A stretch of 64,000 nucleotides of DNA from contig CM044310.1 of the NCBI GenBank assembly GCA_024291935.2, forward strand, positions 114,400,213 to 114,464,212, read 5' to 3'. The DNA comes from Okapia johnstoni. Taxonomy: Eukaryota > Chordata > Mammalia > Artiodactyla > Giraffidae. The position numbers and the translations under genes are program-made. Of the stretch, positions 62,623-64,000 are shown piece by piece. The notes beneath the pieces were generated by a model that worked only from the letters and a program-made list of their open reading frames with translations, searched no databases and was not told the DNA's origin. Numbering within the stretch: the first letter of the stretch is position 1; each line of letters starts with the position of its first letter.

Positions 62623-64000
62623 CTAGGGGAGGGAGGCAAAAAAGGAAGAGAGAAGCTCTCAAAGCCCTTTCCCTATGAGCCTAAGAGAAACAGTTTGCCT
62701 GCCGCCTGCCCTACTCTCCCACTCCCCATTAAAAACGACAGTAACAACGAAGCACCTGCTCTCACCCCTTTCCACACATCAGGTTCATAACGAAGTCTTC
62801 ACAGTGGCCTCCAAGGCCTTGCATGGTCCGTCCTGCCTCTGTGTGTCTGACCTCCAACTCCTCTGCACTTAGAGATCTCCACCTCCTGGATGCGCGGGGC
62901 CAGTCGCACTTCCACCTCACCGGTCTCTGTATTGGCTGCTCCTGCTACCTAAACTACTCTTCCCTCAGGATGTCTGTTTGACTCACTCCCTCTCTTACTT
63001 TAGGGCGCCACTCCAATGTCACAGTCTCAGTGATGCTGTCTCTGGCCATATTTTCTACAGTTGCAGTTCCCTCCCCGGATCCAAGAGACATGCTCTCATC
63101 CCCTTCCATAATTTTCTTTTCATGGTACATGTCAATATCTAATATATTAGGGACTTCCCTGGTGGTCCAGGGGTTAAGACTCCGTGCTTCCAATGCAGGG
63201 GGCATGGGTTCAATCCCTGGTTGGGGAACTAAGATCTTAACATGGCACATGACAATTAAATAAATGAAAAGTGAAAGTCATTCAGTCACGTGAGACTCTT
63301 TGTGACCCTATGGACTGTAGCCCGCCAGGCTCCTCTGTCCATGGGATTTTCCTGGCAAGAATACTGGAATGGGTTGCCATTTTCTTCTCCAGGGGATCTG
63401 CCGACCCAGGGATCGAACCCGTGCCTCCTGCATTGCAGGTGGATTCTTTACTGTCTGAGCCACCAGGGAGCTTATTAAATAAATAAATGAAAATCTAATA
63501 TCTTAGATGTTTTACTTATTTATCTCGTATATTATCTATTTCTCTCACTCGAATGTCAGTTTCATGAAGACAGCGATTTCTTTACTGCTCTATTCCTCAC
63601 CCCTATGATATGTGCCAGGAAGGCACATAGCAGGGACTCAGAAACGTAGTTGAACAAACGAATAGCAGCGATTTCTGTTTACCGAGTGGCTACCATGTGC
63701 CATGTTCCAACGTCTTTGGGCAGAGGCTCACTGAATAGTCAAAACTCCCCTGTGAAGTAGATGCTGTTATGAATCCCATTTTAATGGATGGAGAAATACG
63801 CCCAGAAAGAAGAGATGTGCTCAAAATCACACAGAAAGGGACAGTTACAGCCAGACTTCAAATCCAGGTTGGTCTGACTCAGATGCTTGTGATCAAAAGC
63901 CTGGCTCTCGGGGGCCCAACCCCACCCACCTTACCTAGGGACTTGGGCCTCTCGCTGGCATAGATGCCCCGGGGTTCAGAGGGACCCAGGCGTCCATAGG
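61220..64000 (-). CDS. DACT3: Dapper/DACT3, Dishevelled-binding Wnt antagonist (3' part)
   Basis: Encodes the C-terminal three-quarters of DACT3, a cytoplasmic scaffold that binds Dishevelled and restrains Wnt/beta-catenin signalling. Two exons are visible: the end of an upstream exon (64000-63935) and the large last exon (62622-61220, TGA at 61220-61222). The junction reads [14 protein letters not shown]. The last exon gives about 467 residues; the human protein has about 629. Visible features are an arginine-rich stretch [12 protein letters not shown] (nuclear-localisation-like), Pro/Ala/Gly/Arg-rich low-complexity sequence, serine-rich SDSECSAGR and [10 protein letters not shown] blocks, the conserved end [16 protein letters not shown], and the terminal PDZ ligand VMTTV that binds the Dishevelled PDZ domain. 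There is no frameshift or stop. The N-terminal leucine-zipper exons lie beyond the window. CpG content is very high across the last exon. Confidence 0.95.
62770..63150. mobile_element. L2 LINE fragment in the DACT3 intron
   Basis: CACAGTGGCCTCCAAGGCCT, GACCTCCAACTCCTCTGCAC and CGCCACTCCAATGTCACAG. Confidence 0.55.
63150..63258 (+). mobile_element. CHR-type SINE in the DACT3 intron
   Basis: GGGACTTCCCTGGTGGTCCA, then GGTTGGGGAACTAAGATC and an AAATAAATG tail into which a Bov-tA is inserted. Confidence 0.85.
63271..63479 (-). mobile_element. Bov-tA SINE in the DACT3 intron
   Basis: Flanked by perfect 14-bp duplications TAAATAAATGAAAA (63257-63270 and 63480-63493). The target is the tail of the CHR element. 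Confidence 0.88.
63590..63900 (-). mobile_element. MIR SINE
   Basis: GTGGCTACCATGTGCCATGT, ATTTTAATGGATGGAGAAAT and TGCTCAAAATCACACAGAAA, in reverse order. Confidence 0.7.
63935..64000 (-). CDS. DACT3: DACT3 penultimate coding exon, cut by window edge
   Basis: 66 nt encode [20 protein letters not shown] then L and one base. The donor is GTAAGG at 63934-63929. The exon continues beyond position 64000. Confidence 0.9.
   Translation of the reverse strand, partial: PMDAWVPLNPGASMPARGPSP

Overview
This window is mammalian nuclear DNA from a ruminant, most likely a bovid. Bov-tA and Bov-A2 SINEs, tRNA-derived CHR-type SINEs and 3' ends of the Bov-B LINE are scattered throughout. Bov-B together with Bov-tA is diagnostic of ruminants. 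I cannot separate cattle, yak, bison, buffalo, sheep and goat from sequence alone. The four protein genes, in the order CALM3 > < PTGIR < GNG8 < DACT3, reproduce the order on human 19q13.32.

Layout. Positions 1-23,800 are intergenic DNA upstream of CALM3, packed with SINEs, L1 pieces, MIR and MLT1-type LTRs. They also hold one intact-looking tRNA-Ala(AGC) gene, a diverged local duplication (about 7.2-8.5 and 10.4-11.4 kb) and several CTCF-like motifs. Positions 23,820-33,410 are CALM3 on the + strand: a CpG-island promoter, a first coding exon holding only the ATG, five further coding exons, and a long 3'UTR with two poly(A) signals. The encoded protein is the standard 149-codon calmodulin. 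Positions 33,410-40,160 are a repeat-rich spacer between the convergent CALM3 and PTGIR genes. Positions 40,163-42,377 are the two coding exons of PTGIR on the - strand, with a one-base frameshift in a C6 run (G6 in the gene). Positions 49,500-50,187 are the two coding exons of GNG8 (- strand). A probable first intron made largely of low-complexity DNA and a candidate CpG/TATA-like promoter near 53.7 kb lie upstream of it. Positions 54,500-60,300 are repeat-rich, including a large L1 remnant. Positions 60,380-64,000 are the 3' part of DACT3 (- strand): the large last exon and the end of the preceding exon, cut by the window edge.

The genes are neighbours rather than an operon. CALM3 is the universal Ca2+ sensor. 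PTGIR is a Gs-coupled prostanoid receptor. GNG8 is a G-protein gamma subunit. DACT3 is a Dishevelled-binding Wnt modulator. All four are signalling genes, but nothing in the sequence shows that they act as a unit.

I did not find an undescribed biological system of the defence or mobile-island kind. The most interesting observations are: a duplicated intron 4 / exon 5 acceptor in CALM3 that leaves an upstream decoy acceptor exactly 99 nt (33 open codons) before the real one; the PTGIR frameshift; the duplicated block with CTCF-like motifs; a tRNA-Ala gene with its identity pair and terminator; and dimeric Bov-A insertions flanked as single units by target-site duplications.
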